A stretch of 46,458 nt of DNA from JBGTFE01 sp036403235 (GCA_036403235.1 DASWRI010000037.1:1-46458); one strand, 5' to 3'. Positions 15,953 to 24,955 are shown, counted from the first letter of the stretch. The notes: a model not told the origin generated them from the sequence alone. Translations and numbers: made by a program.

Positions 15953-18763
15953 ATGCAAAATCAGATTCAGGTCAAAAAAAAATCAAAATACGTCCCGAAA
16001 AAGTTGCGTAAAGAGGAAAGGCGCGTAAAAGCTTATCAAGCGCCGCCGCCGAGTCTTTTTCGGCGTATTTTGCGCGCCATTTTTAATCCTTACACGATTT
16101 CGCTCGCCGCTCTGGTCTTCCTCATCGGGTTTCTGACGCTGACATATTTTTGGTTTGAATATTCCGACCGCATCGATTTGCTTTTGCGGGGCGATATTTT
16201 TACGCGCTCGGCGGGAATTTATTCCGCGCCGAAAACTTTAAGAAAAGACGAAAACATATCGCTCGAAGATTTGACCGCTTATCTGAAATCGGCCGGGTAT
16301 ATCGAGAAAAACGCTCAGGCCGACCGCGCGCGCAGCCGTTATCTCGTCAAAGAAAACGCAATCGAAATCGAGCCGGGAAATACCGGGACGGTCGATGGCG
16401 TAAAGATTTTCCCCTCGCTCGCGGTTAAATTCAAAAAAGACGGAAAATCCATTGATTCAATCACCGACGCCGACGCCAAAAAAGAAGTCGCGCAGGCGCA
16501 AATAGAGCCGAAAATCTTGAGTTCGATTGCGGCCGAGGGCGACGGCCGCAGAAAAGCCGTCACGTTTAACGATTTGCCGCCCGCGCTCGTCAAAGCGATT
16601 ACGACGACTGAAGACCGCGCATTTTTCGAGCATTACGGCGTAAACTTTCGCGGCATCGCGCGCGCCGCCTGGCGCCGATACGAAAAGGAAGACGATAATT
16701 CGCCGCTGGCCAACCAGGGCGGCTCGTCGATTACGCAGCAGCTCGTCAAAAATTTGTGGCTGACAAACGAGCAGTCCCTGACGCGTAAGGTGAAAGAAGC
16801 CTACATGTCGATAATTCTCGAAACGCGGCTGACGAAAGAAAAAATCTTCGAGCTTTACGCCAACCAGATTTATCTCGGGCAGCAGACGGGCGTTTCGATT
16901 TACGGCGTCGGCGAAGCGTCGAACGTCTATTTCGGCAAGGACGTTTCACAATTGACTCTGCCCGAAGCCGCCTTTATCGCGGGAATTATCCGCAGCCCGA
17001 ATCGCTACAACCCGTTTAAGAATTACGAAAAAGTTACCGAGCGCCGCAATCAGGTTCTCGATTCGATGAAGGAAGCGGGAGCAATCTCCGAGCAGGAGTC
17101 AATCGTCGCCAAACAGACGAAGCTTGAGCTTCATCAGATTTCCAACAAAAAAGATTTGCAGGGAATGCCGTATTTCTCGCAGTTTGCCATCGAAGAATTG
17201 CCGAAAGTCGTCAACGACCCCGAAGCCTTGCAGCACCTTCGCGTTTACACGACGATTGACCCGGATTTGCAGCGCATCGCGTATGAAATCGTCAACAAAC
17301 GTCTGGAAAAGCTCGACAAAGCGTTTCCGAAAAAGGAAAAGGGAAGTCTCAACGCCGCGCTCGTCGCCATCAAGCCGAAAACCGGCGAAATTGTCGCGAT
17401 GGTCGGCGGGCGCGATTATCTGGCAAATCAATTTAACCGCGCGACCGACGCCCAGCGCCAGCCTGGTTCGGTCTTTAAGCCTTTTGTTTACGCGACGGCG
17501 TTAAATTCGGCGTATGACTCGAACGCGCGCGTTTACACGGCCGCGACGATGTTTAAGGACGAGAAAAAAGTCTTTACATACGGAACGGAATCTTATTCTC
17601 CGAACAACTATGGCGACACTTTTTCGAATCAGGAATTAACTCTGCGCGATGCGCTCGTCAAAAGCAAAAACGTCATCACGGTCGATTTGGGGATGGAATT
17701 GAACATCGGTCGGGTGATGAATTTCGCCAACAAGGCCGGCTTACCGAAAGTTGAAAAAGCGTACCCGTCGATGGCGCTCGGAACGGCCGAAGCGACGCCT
17801 CTCCAGATTGCGACCGGCTACACCGTTTTTGCAAACCTCGGCGAAAAAGTCACGCCGATTGCAATTAACCGCGTCACCAACGGCGACGGCACGACGGTCG
17901 TCGAGCCGAAAACCGAGAAAAAATCGGTTCTGCGCCCGGACGTCGCCTATATTATGGACGACATCATGAAGGACGTCATCAATCGCGGAACGGCGGCCGA
18001 AGCCAAAGCGTGGGGCTTTACAAATTCAAACGGCAAAGCTTACGCCGGAAAAACAGGAACTTCGCGCGACGGCTGGTTCGCCGGATTTACGCCCGAACTC
18101 GTCTGCGTCGTCTATGTCGGATTCGACGACGGCGACGATTTGGGAATGAAAGGCGCGGATTCGGCGATGCCGATTTGGGCTGATTTTATGCGCGAGGCGC
18201 TCGACATGCATCCCGAATGGAACGGCGATTGGGAAATGCCCGCGTCCGTTCGAAAAGCCGAAATCGACACGCGCAACGGCAAATTGATTCGCGAGCTTTC
18301 AAACACCGAAGCCGATTCGGTCAAAGCGCAGCAGGAAGCCATCAAGAAAAATACCAACTCGAATGTAAACACCGAGCCGCCCGAAAACAAGGATATCTAT
18401 GTTACGGACGTTCCGTCGGAATTTCGCCGCGTCGAGCTGTTCATCGCCGGAACAGTCCCGAACAAAGTTTTGCTTCCGACCGGCGACGCCGATTTGAACG
18501 ACCCGAACAAAACAATCCAGCCGCGCGAAACGCCGACGCCCTTCACTACCTGGGAACAGGAACAGCGCAACCAAAACGGGAACAATCAAAACACGTCGCC
18601 TGACGATGACATTCCGAAAGTCGAAGCCGAGCCGAAAGTAACCGTCATGATTTGTCCTCTGACCGGAATGCGCGCCACGCGCAACTGTCCCGAAAAGGTG
18701 GCAAAGACCTTCGACCAGAGCAAAGTCCCGAAAGACTTCTGCACGTTCCACGTCGGGAAGTGA
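15953..18763 (+). CDS. Bifunctional class A penicillin-binding protein (PBP1 type)
   Basis: This 936-aa inner-membrane enzyme polymerises and cross-links peptidoglycan. A basic cytosolic tail and membrane helix (47-67) come first. A domain at about 80-190 (SAPKTL, DLTAYLKSAGY) resembles the UB2H region of E. coli PBP1b. The GT51 domain has catalytic Glu220 in TTEDRAFFEHYG, then GGSSITQQLVKNL and KIFELYANQIYLGQ. The transpeptidase has SVFK with Ser506, SKN at 571-573 and KTGTS from 700. The C-terminus is Pro/Asn-rich and ends in a Cys-containing tail (CPLTGMRATRNCPE, DFCTFHVG). The channel gene is divergent on its left, and a strong terminator follows. No clear ribosome site precedes the ATG. 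Confidence 0.92.
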   Translation: MQNQIQVKKKSKYVPKKLRKEERRVKAYQAPPPSLFRRILRAIFNPYTISLAALVFLIGFLTLTYFWFEYSDRIDLLLRGDIFTRSAGIYSAPKTLRKDENISLEDLTAYLKSAGYIEKNAQADRARSRYLVKENAIEIEPGNTGTVDGVKIFPSLAVKFKKDGKSIDSITDADAKKEVAQAQIEPKILSSIAAEGDGRRKAVTFNDLPPALVKAITTTEDRAFFEHYGVNFRGIARAAWRRYEKEDDNSPLANQGGSSITQQLVKNLWLTNEQSLTRKVKEAYMSIILETRLTKEKIFELYANQIYLGQQTGVSIYGVGEASNVYFGKDVSQLTLPEAAFIAGIIRSPNRYNPFKNYEKVTERRNQVLDSMKEAGAISEQESIVAKQTKLELHQISNKKDLQGMPYFSQFAIEELPKVVNDPEALQHLRVYTTIDPDLQRIAYEIVNKRLEKLDKAFPKKEKGSLNAALVAIKPKTGEIVAMVGGRDYLANQFNRATDAQRQPGSVFKPFVYATALNSAYDSNARVYTAATMFKDEKKVFTYGTESYSPNNYGDTFSNQELTLRDALVKSKNVITVDLGMELNIGRVMNFANKAGLPKVEKAYPSMALGTAEATPLQIATGYTVFANLGEKVTPIAINRVTNGDGTTVVEPKTEKKSVLRPDVAYIMDDIMKDVINRGTAAEAKAWGFTNSNGKAYAGKTGTSRDGWFAGFTPELVCVVYVGFDDGDDLGMKGADSAMPIWADFMREALDMHPEWNGDWEMPASVRKAEIDTRNGKLIRELSNTEADSVKAQQEAIKKNTNSNVNTEPPENKDIYVTDVPSEFRRVELFIAGTVPNKVLLPTGDADLNDPNKTIQPRETPTPFTTWEQEQRNQNGNNQNTSPDDDIPKVEAEPKVTVMICPLTGMRATRNCPEKVAKTFDQSKVPKDFCTFHVGK

Positions 18764-18771
18764 AAACAAAT

Positions 18772-18811
18772 AAAAGTGTGAATAAAGATACAATTTATTC
18801 ACACTTTTTTT
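18772..18811 (+). terminator. Strong rho-independent terminator after the PBP gene
   Basis: A 15-bp perfect stem, 18772-18786 with 18794-18808 (AAAAGTGTGAATAAA), has a 7-nt loop and runs into a seven-T tract. It begins 9 nt after the stop at 18763. It can also serve the convergent gene ending at 18840. Confidence 0.9.
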
Positions 18812-18839
18812 AGTAAAAATATCCGTAAAGATTTGACGG

Positions 18840-19229
18840 CTACATCTCCTTGCCGCATTCGGCTTCTTTCCAGCTTGTCAGCGATAGTTTTTGTTTCAAA
18901 TTTTGAAAAACTATCGCCTGGACAGTTTCGGTTTTTGTTTTTTTGCCTTTTTCGGTGATTCGAACTTTCAGACAGAGACTGTAGTTTCTGCCCGCGACAA
19001 CTTGAGTTTCGGCCTTGTTTATCGAGACGAGCTTGATGACGGCGCGCTGTTTTTTAGCCTGCGCCTTGACGGCGTATCCGGCCGCCGCGACGACTTCTTT
19101 ATCGGTGACGGAAGCCTTGCTGTAGCCGCCCGCGATGGGTTCGTCCGTTTGCGCGAACGTTGCCGAAGCGCAGCCGAAAACGATGCCGAGCGCGGAGAGA
19201 ATTATTGCGAATCGCAATTTTTGGTTCAT
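18840..19229 (-). CDS. Secreted cystatin-like protein
   Basis: This 129-aa protein has a signal peptide (residues 1-26, ending near TFAQ). The mature part follows the cystatin plan: an N-terminal Gly pair (AGGYS, 34-35), a helix KEVVAAAGYAVKAQAKK, a strand, the hairpin motif QVVAG at 76-80 followed by RNYSLCLKV, and a late LTSW at 117-120, where cystatins have a second Pro/Trp binding loop. Two Cys (about 86 and 125) could form a disulfide. Eukaryotic cystatins inhibit papain-like cysteine proteases; inhibition here is inference from the motif pattern. A good ribosome site (AGAGG) precedes the ATG. It stands alone, convergent with the PBP gene. Confidence 0.7.
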   Translation of the reverse strand: MNQKLRFAIILSALGIVFGCASATFAQTDEPIAGGYSKASVTDKEVVAAAGYAVKAQAKKQRAVIKLVSINKAETQVVAGRNYSLCLKVRITEKGKKTKTETVQAIVFQNLKQKLSLTSWKEAECGKEM

Positions 19230-19394
19230 TTTTTTTCCTCTGTTTGTTTAATTTGGAAGACAAATAAAACATAACACATCAGCGCGTCTTTTGAGATATC
19301 TAAATTTTTCCGTCCTGCCGTTTAATTTTGCAACAAACGTGAAATTTGTTAGTGATTAGCTTGCGAGAAATGCAATACTTGAATTTGAGGTTTT

Positions 19395-19544
19395 ATGCAG
19401 CGAAAAGTGTTTTGGGGAACGTTTTTTATGCTCGGTTTGGGCGCGGATTTGATTTTGCCGCTGGTCTGGGCATTTGTCGCCACGATTCCGATTCTGCTGT
19501 TTAGCTGGTGGCTCGCGTATCGCAGCGATTGGTTCGAGGATTGA
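19395..19544 (+). CDS. Small membrane protein, 49 aa
   Basis: The frame starts at the ATG at 19395, with GAGG four nucleotides upstream, and ends at the TGA at 19542-19544. The product is almost entirely hydrophobic: two short helices (FFMLGLGADLILPLVWAFV and TIPILLFSWWLA) and a charged end (SDWFED). It faces the convergent gene ending at 19546. It is too short for family assignment, but the ribosome site, composition and tight fit to the gap favour a real gene. Confidence 0.5.
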   Translation: MQRKVFWGTFFMLGLGADLILPLVWAFVATIPILLFSWWLAYRSDWFED

Positions 19545-19545
19545 G

Positions 19546-19815
19546 CTAATCGACGCTTTCGATAAAATGAAATTCGCCGTCCAAAACTCCGGCGCGGCGT
19601 CCGACCTCGGCTGATTCGGGCGCTTCGATATATTTTTTCGCCCTTTCCATATCTTCGACTTCGAGCAGAAACCAGACGGTGTTTTCGTCAGCGGCGTCGC
19701 GCCATAAACGCACCGTCGTTAAGCCCGCCGCGCGGTTTGCTTCCGCCTGCGCGTCGCCGACGCGCTTCCATTCGGCGTAATTTTCGACTTTGTTTCTAAC
19801 CAGCATATAGAGCAT
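19546..19815 (-). CDS. Dimeric alpha/beta-barrel (ABM-like) small protein
   Basis: This 89-aa protein starts MLYMLVRNKVENYAEWKRV, followed by a strand with WFLLEVEDMERAKKYI, the ferredoxin-like layout of the antibiotic biosynthesis monooxygenase/EthD dimeric barrel group. No cofactor residues are evident and many such proteins have unknown function. It starts 4 nt after the stop of the two-helix membrane protein (20008-19820) and is probably co-transcribed with it. Confidence 0.6.
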   Translation of the reverse strand: MLYMLVRNKVENYAEWKRVGDAQAEANRAAGLTTVRLWRDAADENTVWFLLEVEDMERAKKYIEAPESAEVGRRAGVLDGEFHFIESVD

Positions 19816-19819
19816 AATT

Positions 19820-20008
19820 TTATCCTTTTAATCTCAGGATTACGGCGTAAACGAACATGCCGAGCAGCGCGCCGCCGCCGCCCGCAATCGCGCCGGGAAG
19901 CGCGCCGCTCATTTTGAACACGAAATTCATTAAAAACAATCCGGTAAAAATACCGGCTGCCAGACAAATTACCCGTAAAACCTGACTTTCCTTATTTTCT
20001 TCCGCCAT
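19820..20008 (-). CDS. Small two-helix membrane protein, 62 aa
   Basis: I start at the ATG at 20008 (MAEENKES). The frame stays open to 20053, but that stretch is a heptad palindrome. Two hydrophobic segments (VICLAAGIFTGLFLMNFVF and a Gly-rich GAIAGGGGALLGMFVYAVIL) are separated by a short loop. The function is unknown. It is directly followed by the ABM-like gene. Confidence 0.6.
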   Translation of the reverse strand: MAEENKESQVLRVICLAAGIFTGLFLMNFVFKMSGALPGAIAGGGGALLGMFVYAVILRLKG

Positions 20009-20017
20009 AGTTTTTTT

Positions 20018-20062
20018 AAGTGATAAGTGATGAGTGAAAACAAAAATTGTCACTTATCACTT
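20018..20062. repeat. Heptad palindrome (AAGTGAT words)
   Basis: AAGTGAT (20018), AAGTGAT (20025) and GAGTGAA (20032) face ATTGTCA (20046), CTTATCA (20053) and CTTTCAT (20060), all in one 7-nt register. The perfect stem is 13 bp, 20018-20030 with 20050-20062. It begins 4 nt after the prolyl oligopeptidase stop. On the minus strand the hairpin is followed by A, not T, so it is not a standard terminator for that gene. Confidence 0.8.
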
Positions 20063-20065
20063 TCA

Positions 20066-22186
20066 TTACATTTTCATTCCCAGATTTTTTACCAGAAAGC
20101 CGAAAATGTCGGCCTGTTCTTCGATGATTTTCGCGGTCGGTTTGCCCGCTCCGTGTCCGGCGCGGGTTTCGATACGAATCAGAACGGGCGCGCCGCCGCC
20201 CTGCGCCGCCTGCAGAGTCGCGGCGTATTTGAAGCTGTGCGCGGGTACGACGCGGTCGTCGTGGTCGGCGGTCGTTATCAAAGTCGCCGGGTATTTCGCG
20301 CCCTTTTTGATGTTGTGAATCGGCGAATATTTGTAGAGATATTTAAAGTCTTCGGCGTTGTCCGACGAGCCGTAATCGGACGTCCAAGCCCAGCCGATTG
20401 TAAATTTCTGAAACCGGAGCATATCCATCACGCCGACCGCCGGGAGCGCCGCGCCGAAAAGGTCGGGACGCTGGTTGAGAACCGCGCCGACGAGCAGACC
20501 GCCGTTTGAGCCGCCCGAGATGGCGAGTTTTTTCGGATTCGTGATTTTGTCTTTGATAAGAAACTCGGCCGCCGCGATAAAATCGTCAAAAACGTTTTGC
20601 TTGCGCTCTTTCGTTCCCGCCAGATGCCACTGCTCGCCGTATTCCGCGCCGCCGCGAATGTTCGGCATCGCGAAAACTCCGCCCATTTCCATCCAGACGA
20701 GATTCGAGACGGAAAACCAGGGCGTCATCGAAACGCTGAAACCGCCGTAACCGTAAAGCAAAGTCGGGTTGCTGCCGTCGAGTTTGATGCCTTTTTTGTG
20801 GACGATAAACATCGGTATGCGCGCCCCGTCCCTGCTGTTGTAAAAGACTTGTTTGACTTCGTAATTGTTCGTGTCGATTTTTACGTCGGCTTTACGAAAA
20901 ACTTCGGATTTTCCGGTTTTCAAATCGTATCGATAGATGGTCGGAACGGCGTTAAAACTCGAATAGCTGTAAAAAGTTTCGGCGTCAAATCGTTTGCCGC
21001 CGAATCCGCTGGCCGCGCCAATGCCGGGAAGTTCGACGCTGCGGACAAATTTTCCGCTCAAATCGTGAATTTTAATTTGGGTGTAGGCGTCTTTTAAGTA
21101 GCCGACGACGAACTGATTGTTGATAAAGTTGACCGATTCAATCGTTTCCGCCGCTTGCGGCACAATATCGCGCCAATTTTTGACGGCCTCGAGCGCCTTG
21201 ACCGCGACGATTTTGCCGCGCGGCGCGTCTTTGTCGGTTTTGAAATAAAACGTGTCGCCGTCGTTGCCGAGAAAAATATATTCGGCTTCGAATTTATCGA
21301 CCAGCGGCAGAATCGGCGCTTTCTTCATCGTCAGATTTTTGAAATAAATCTGCTGATTGTTCGAAGTTCCTTTCCAGACGTTGATAATCAGCCATTTGCC
21401 GTCCTCGGAAACCTCTCCGCCAAAGCCCATTTCCCTGTCGTCCGGGCGCTCGTAAACAATCCAGTCTTCCGTCTGGTCTGTGCCGAGCGCGTGATAGAAA
21501 AGCTTCTGGTTGTAATTTGCGTCTTCGAGTTTCGTCGTGTCGTTCGGTGCGGGATAGCGGCTGTAATAAATTCCTTTGTTGTCCTTTGACCACGAAGCGC
21601 CGGAAAACTTGATGTTTTTCAAAACGTCGGGCAAATCTTTCCCGGTCGCGATATCGCGAAAATGCCATTCCTGCCAGTCCGAGCCGGCCGCCGCCAGACC
21701 GTAAGCCAAAACGTTTCCGTCGACGGAAACGTCGATGCCGGAAAGCGCGACGGTGCCGTCTGCCGAAAGCGAGTTCGGGTCGAGCAGAACGCGGCCTTTG
21801 TCGGTGACGGAATCGGCGACGTAAAGCACGAATTGATTTTGCAGACCGTCGTTTTTGTAATAAAAATAACGCTTGCCTTCTTTAAACGGCGCGGAATATT
21901 TTTCGTAATTCCAGAGTTCGGTCAACCGATTTTTTATGCGAGCGCGTTCGGGAATCGTGTCGAGATAAGAAAAAGTTAGTTTGTTTTCGGCTTCGACCCA
22001 CGCTTTTGTTTCGACCGAATCGGCGTCTTCGAGCCATCGATACGGGTCGGCGACGCTCGTCCCGAAATAACTGTCAATTTGATTGCCTTTTTTGGCCTGC
22101 GGGTATTTCAATTTGTCCTGAGAGAAAACGTTTGCGGAAAAAGACATACAAATAATGAACAAAAAACAAAACTTTAATTTTTGCAT
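20066..22186 (-). CDS. Secreted prolyl oligopeptidase (family S9A)
   Basis: This 706-aa serine peptidase cuts short peptides after proline. A signal peptide (1-22, ending VFSQ) indicates export, unlike the cytosolic mammalian enzyme. The N-terminal part starts with the S9A landmark DPYRWLED and continues as a beta-propeller. The C-terminal alpha/beta-hydrolase domain carries the triad: Ser560 in SGGSNGGLL, Asp about 643 in DHDDRVVP and His678 in RAGHGAGKPT. Spacing matches the family. GAGG lies four nucleotides before the ATG. A role in periplasmic peptide scavenging is likely. Confidence 0.92.
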   Translation of the reverse strand: MQKLKFCFLFIICMSFSANVFSQDKLKYPQAKKGNQIDSYFGTSVADPYRWLEDADSVETKAWVEAENKLTFSYLDTIPERARIKNRLTELWNYEKYSAPFKEGKRYFYYKNDGLQNQFVLYVADSVTDKGRVLLDPNSLSADGTVALSGIDVSVDGNVLAYGLAAAGSDWQEWHFRDIATGKDLPDVLKNIKFSGASWSKDNKGIYYSRYPAPNDTTKLEDANYNQKLFYHALGTDQTEDWIVYERPDDREMGFGGEVSEDGKWLIINVWKGTSNNQQIYFKNLTMKKAPILPLVDKFEAEYIFLGNDGDTFYFKTDKDAPRGKIVAVKALEAVKNWRDIVPQAAETIESVNFINNQFVVGYLKDAYTQIKIHDLSGKFVRSVELPGIGAASGFGGKRFDAETFYSYSSFNAVPTIYRYDLKTGKSEVFRKADVKIDTNNYEVKQVFYNSRDGARIPMFIVHKKGIKLDGSNPTLLYGYGGFSVSMTPWFSVSNLVWMEMGGVFAMPNIRGGAEYGEQWHLAGTKERKQNVFDDFIAAAEFLIKDKITNPKKLAISGGSNGGLLVGAVLNQRPDLFGAALPAVGVMDMLRFQKFTIGWAWTSDYGSSDNAEDFKYLYKYSPIHNIKKGAKYPATLITTADHDDRVVPAHSFKYAATLQAAQGGGAPVLIRIETRAGHGAGKPTAKIIEEQADIFGFLVKNLGMKM

Positions 22187-22237
22187 AGCGCCTCAACGGA
22201 AATTTCTGGATTGCAATTAAAGATTTTACTACAGAAA

Positions 22238-22272
22238 GGGACGAGGGACGAGGGACAAGTGGCAAGTGAAAA
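22238..22272. repeat. Tandem heptad array upstream of prolyl oligopeptidase
   Basis: Five 7-nt words follow one another with gradual change: GGGACGA (22238), GGGACGA (22245), GGGACAA (22252), GTGGCAA (22259) and GTGAAAA (22266). A partial complement (CTCGTCTC) follows at about 22286. It lies between the oligopeptidase start (22186) and the stop of the acidic protein (22299), both on the minus strand. Confidence 0.8.
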
Positions 22273-22298
22273 ATCCTTTTTTCTCTCGTCTCTGAATC

Positions 22299-22622
22299 TT
22301 ATTCCAACGGCTCGATATTTATTTCGTCGAACATCGCCTGGCGTCGCAGCGTTTCGGCCAGCTCTTCGGCTTTGCGGCGGTTTAGAATCTGCGGCGAGCT
22401 GCGCGTGGAGATTTCAAAAACGCAGTCGTCGATTTCTTCGACCTGCAAATCGCCGAGCGAAATGCCGCTGACGGCTTGGATGTCGTCGAAATTATGAATC
22501 CGAAATTTTCCGGTCGCTTCGACAAAATCTTCGATAAAAGGGTCGCAGAGCGCGTGTCTGGCTTCTTCGACGGTGAAGTAGTTTCCTTCGACAATCAGGC
22601 AGAATTCGGTCGTTTTTTCCAT
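22299..22622 (-). CDS. Small acidic protein of unknown function
   Basis: This 107-aa protein has no signal peptide or membrane helix and no motif I recognise. It reads as alternating strands and helices (EFCLIVEGNYFTVEEARHAL, then DDCVFEISTRSSP, then RRKAEELAETLRRQAMFDEI) and is rich in Glu and Asp. The frame is clean and the codon use is like its neighbours. A 23-aa frame ends 12 nt upstream on the same strand. Confidence 0.55.
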   Translation of the reverse strand: MEKTTEFCLIVEGNYFTVEEARHALCDPFIEDFVEATGKFRIHNFDDIQAVSGISLGDLQVEEIDDCVFEISTRSSPQILNRRKAEELAETLRRQAMFDEINIEPLE

Positions 22623-22634
22623 AGTTAGCTAAAA

Positions 22635-22706
22635 TCAGTTTCCCCACTTTTCGACGACGAAACCGATAATCACGCCGCCAATCGCGCCGAGAAGAAGTTT
22701 AGACAT
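22635..22706 (-). CDS. Possible micropeptide, 23 aa
   Basis: Start ATG at 22706, stop TGA at 22635-22637. The product is SKLLLGAIGGVIIGFVVEKWGN after Met, a single Gly-patterned membrane helix with a charged end. It lies 12 nt before the acidic protein gene on the same strand. No ribosome site is obvious. The composition resembles small glycine-zipper membrane peptides. Confidence 0.35.
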   Translation of the reverse strand: MSKLLLGAIGGVIIGFVVEKWGN

Positions 22707-22880
22707 CTTTTGGTTAAAATCCGTTCGGGAAATTAAAAAATACACGCCTATTAAAACACAAATCGACGAATTTTGTTAAGAATTTTTTTCGCCTGGCGGC
22801 ACGCGCGAGAAAGAATTTATCCGTTTCGGCAAATTGTGATAATCTGTTGATAATTTCTGCCAATCTTGACGGAGTTAAAT

Positions 22881-24011
22881 ATGAAAAAAATACTGTCGTT
22901 TCTGCTAATCCTTTTATTTTTATGGCTTCCCGTGTTTTCTCAAAAAAGAGGTTTGGTGGAATTTCCGCAATTGCAGTCACCGCAAAACCCGCGTCTCGGA
23001 TTTATGATTCACGGCGGCGCGGGCGTTATCCGGAAAGGCGATTTGACGCCGGAAAAGGAAAAAGCCTATCGCGAAAAGCTCGAAGAAGCGCTGACGACCG
23101 GCTACAAGGCTTTGCAGGCAGGAAAGACTTCGGTTGACGCGGTTGAAATCGCCATCAAAATTTTGGAAGATTCGCCGCTTTTTAACGCCGGAAAAGGCGC
23201 GGTTTTTACCGCCGACGGGCGCAACGAGCTGGACGCCGCGATTATGAACGGGAAGGACTTGATGGCCGGCTCGGTCGCCGGACTTCATCACGTCAAAAAT
23301 CCAATCAGCTTGGCCCGCGCCGTGATGGAAAAATCGCCGCAAGTGATGATGATTGGCGACGGCGCGGAAAAATTTGCCAAGGAAGTCGGCATCGAATTGG
23401 TCGACGAAAAATATTTCTGGACGCAGGAGCGCTGGGACAATCTGCAAATGGTAATCAAAGAGGAAAAGGAAAAAGAGAAGAAAAAGCAGGAGAAAGAAAA
23501 AAACAAAAAGGAAAAAAGCCAAAACACGCAATCGGACGAAAATCAAAATTATTCGACCACGATGCCGCAATCGGTTTTGGACTCCGATTACAGTAAATTC
23601 GGAACGGTCGGCGCGGTCGCGCTCGACAAAGACGGCAACATCGCCGCCGGAACTTCAACGGGCGGAATGACCTACAAAAAATACGGGCGCGTCGGCGACG
23701 CTCCGATTATCGGGGCGGGAACTTTCGCCAATAACGCCACTTGCGCCGTTTCCGCAACCGGCTGGGGCGAATTTTTTATCCGGCTCGGAGTCGCCCGAGA
23801 CATCTCGGCGATGATGGAATACCGCGCGCTGCCGCTTCAATTTGCCGCCGACCAGGTAATCAAAACCAAGCTTCAAAATATGGGCGGCGACGGCGGCGTC
23901 ATCGCCATCGACAAATTCGGAAATATGGCGATTTCCTTTAATTCGGAAGGAATGTACCGCGCTTATATCGACAAGGACGGAAAACCCGTGATTAAAATTT
24001 ACAAAGATTAA
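22881..24011 (+). CDS. Secreted isoaspartyl peptidase / L-asparaginase (Ntn-hydrolase, T2)
   Basis: The enzyme hydrolyses isoaspartyl dipeptides or asparagine after autocleavage into two subunits. I start at the ATG at 22881, six nucleotides after GGAG (376 aa). A signal peptide covers about 1-21 (ending VFSQ). The alpha part has IHGGAGV (43-49) and FNAGKGAVFT. The nucleophile is Thr242 in KFGTVGAVALD. Substrate residues lie in GTSTGGMTYKKYGRVGD and GAGTFANNATCAVS. The stretch just before the cleavage site (193-221) is an unusually long Lys/Glu-rich run. Export and the oligopeptidase next door suggest periplasmic peptide turnover. Confidence 0.88.
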   Translation: MKKILSFLLILLFLWLPVFSQKRGLVEFPQLQSPQNPRLGFMIHGGAGVIRKGDLTPEKEKAYREKLEEALTTGYKALQAGKTSVDAVEIAIKILEDSPLFNAGKGAVFTADGRNELDAAIMNGKDLMAGSVAGLHHVKNPISLARAVMEKSPQVMMIGDGAEKFAKEVGIELVDEKYFWTQERWDNLQMVIKEEKEKEKKKQEKEKNKKEKSQNTQSDENQNYSTTMPQSVLDSDYSKFGTVGAVALDKDGNIAAGTSTGGMTYKKYGRVGDAPIIGAGTFANNATCAVSATGWGEFFIRLGVARDISAMMEYRALPLQFAADQVIKTKLQNMGGDGGVIAIDKFGNMAISFNSEGMYRAYIDKDGKPVIKIYKD

Positions 24012-24037
24012 ACGCTGAATCGCTCATCAAAATATTG

Positions 24038-24955
24038 CTAAAAACCGTGAGCGTCTATCTCCGTTTTATACACCTTAATCGTGTCGGCGGTAGCTTTCGA
24101 GAAATTTCTGCATTTTTTACACAGAAACCAAGTGTAGACGCATGTTAAAAGCGCAAACAGGTCATAAATTACAATTTTGGTTACAGGAATTGTGTGTGTG
24201 CCGTCGAAAAGAATTTCATATAACATCTTCTGGCTGTCTCTCAGGTATGAAGCGAAAAACAGTGAAGCTATGTCTGAGACAACAATCATAAAAATCGTAA
24301 AAGGCGGGAGAAATATAAGCCCCTTCAAAATTGTTCTGATAAAAAAGGTAGATTGAGCTTTCTCGTCAGTCGGAACAAGTCCCTCTATCGGTTTGTCGCC
24401 GCCGCCCATATCTATAAAAACTATACTCTGCACTGTGCCTTCATAAACTAATTCGCAGACATCTTTGCTCAATTCTTTGTTCTTCAGTCCTTCAAAGCAA
24501 TAACGCAAAAGGCTAACAATCGCCCTGTTTTCACGTCTTTGACTAAAAAAGAACCAGACCATGATGATAAGCAAACTGGCACTTCCGATAACCGCCAAAT
24601 CAGTAGAGCTTATCCTGATTCCAAGAAGTCCAACCGAAACGGTCATATTTTTAATCCACTCGCTAGTCGCGTTTCTCTGATTTTCGGCAATATACTCCAC
24701 CGCACTTCTTTTCTCGAAAGCCATTCCCCTATCCCACGACAAAATTGAATTCCAGAGAGTTATCAAAATCGTGGCGGTCGCAATGGTCATTATGATAAAA
24801 ACGAATCTCGACCTTTGCGTCGCGTCCTTGATTCCGTTAATTCTTATTTCGATTGTTTTCAATTCGACCGCGTCAACTTCCGAGTTTTTCTGAGCTTCCT
24901 GATTGAAATCGTTTTCCCGCACTTCCTGACCAAAAGTATTTTCCGGTTTATCCAT
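24038..24955 (-). CDS. Four-helix membrane protein of unknown function
   Basis: This 305-aa protein has a charged N-terminal region of about 50 residues, then helices VFIIMTIATATILITLW, DLAVIGSASLLIIMVWFFF, ILKGLIFLPPFTIFMIVV and VIYDLFALLTCVYTWFLC, with soluble stretches between them. I recognise no family. Codon use appears less GC-biased than in flanking genes, and the gene sits beside a broken peptidase gene. Both are consistent with, but do not prove, acquisition by transfer. ATCTTTGTCCTCC on the opposite strand gives GGAGGA before the ATG, a good ribosome site. Confidence 0.65.
   Translation of the reverse strand: MDKPENTFGQEVRENDFNQEAQKNSEVDAVELKTIEIRINGIKDATQRSRFVFIIMTIATATILITLWNSILSWDRGMAFEKRSAVEYIAENQRNATSEWIKNMTVSVGLLGIRISSTDLAVIGSASLLIIMVWFFFSQRRENRAIVSLLRYCFEGLKNKELSKDVCELVYEGTVQSIVFIDMGGGDKPIEGLVPTDEKAQSTFFIRTILKGLIFLPPFTIFMIVVSDIASLFFASYLRDSQKMLYEILFDGTHTIPVTKIVIYDLFALLTCVYTWFLCKKCRNFSKATADTIKVYKTEIDAHGF

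Noticed and set aside
18840..19229. Lipoprotein signal in the cystatin-like protein (VFGC)
   Set aside because: The residue before the Gly-Cys is Phe, unusual for a lipobox, and a normal signal peptidase I site lies downstream.
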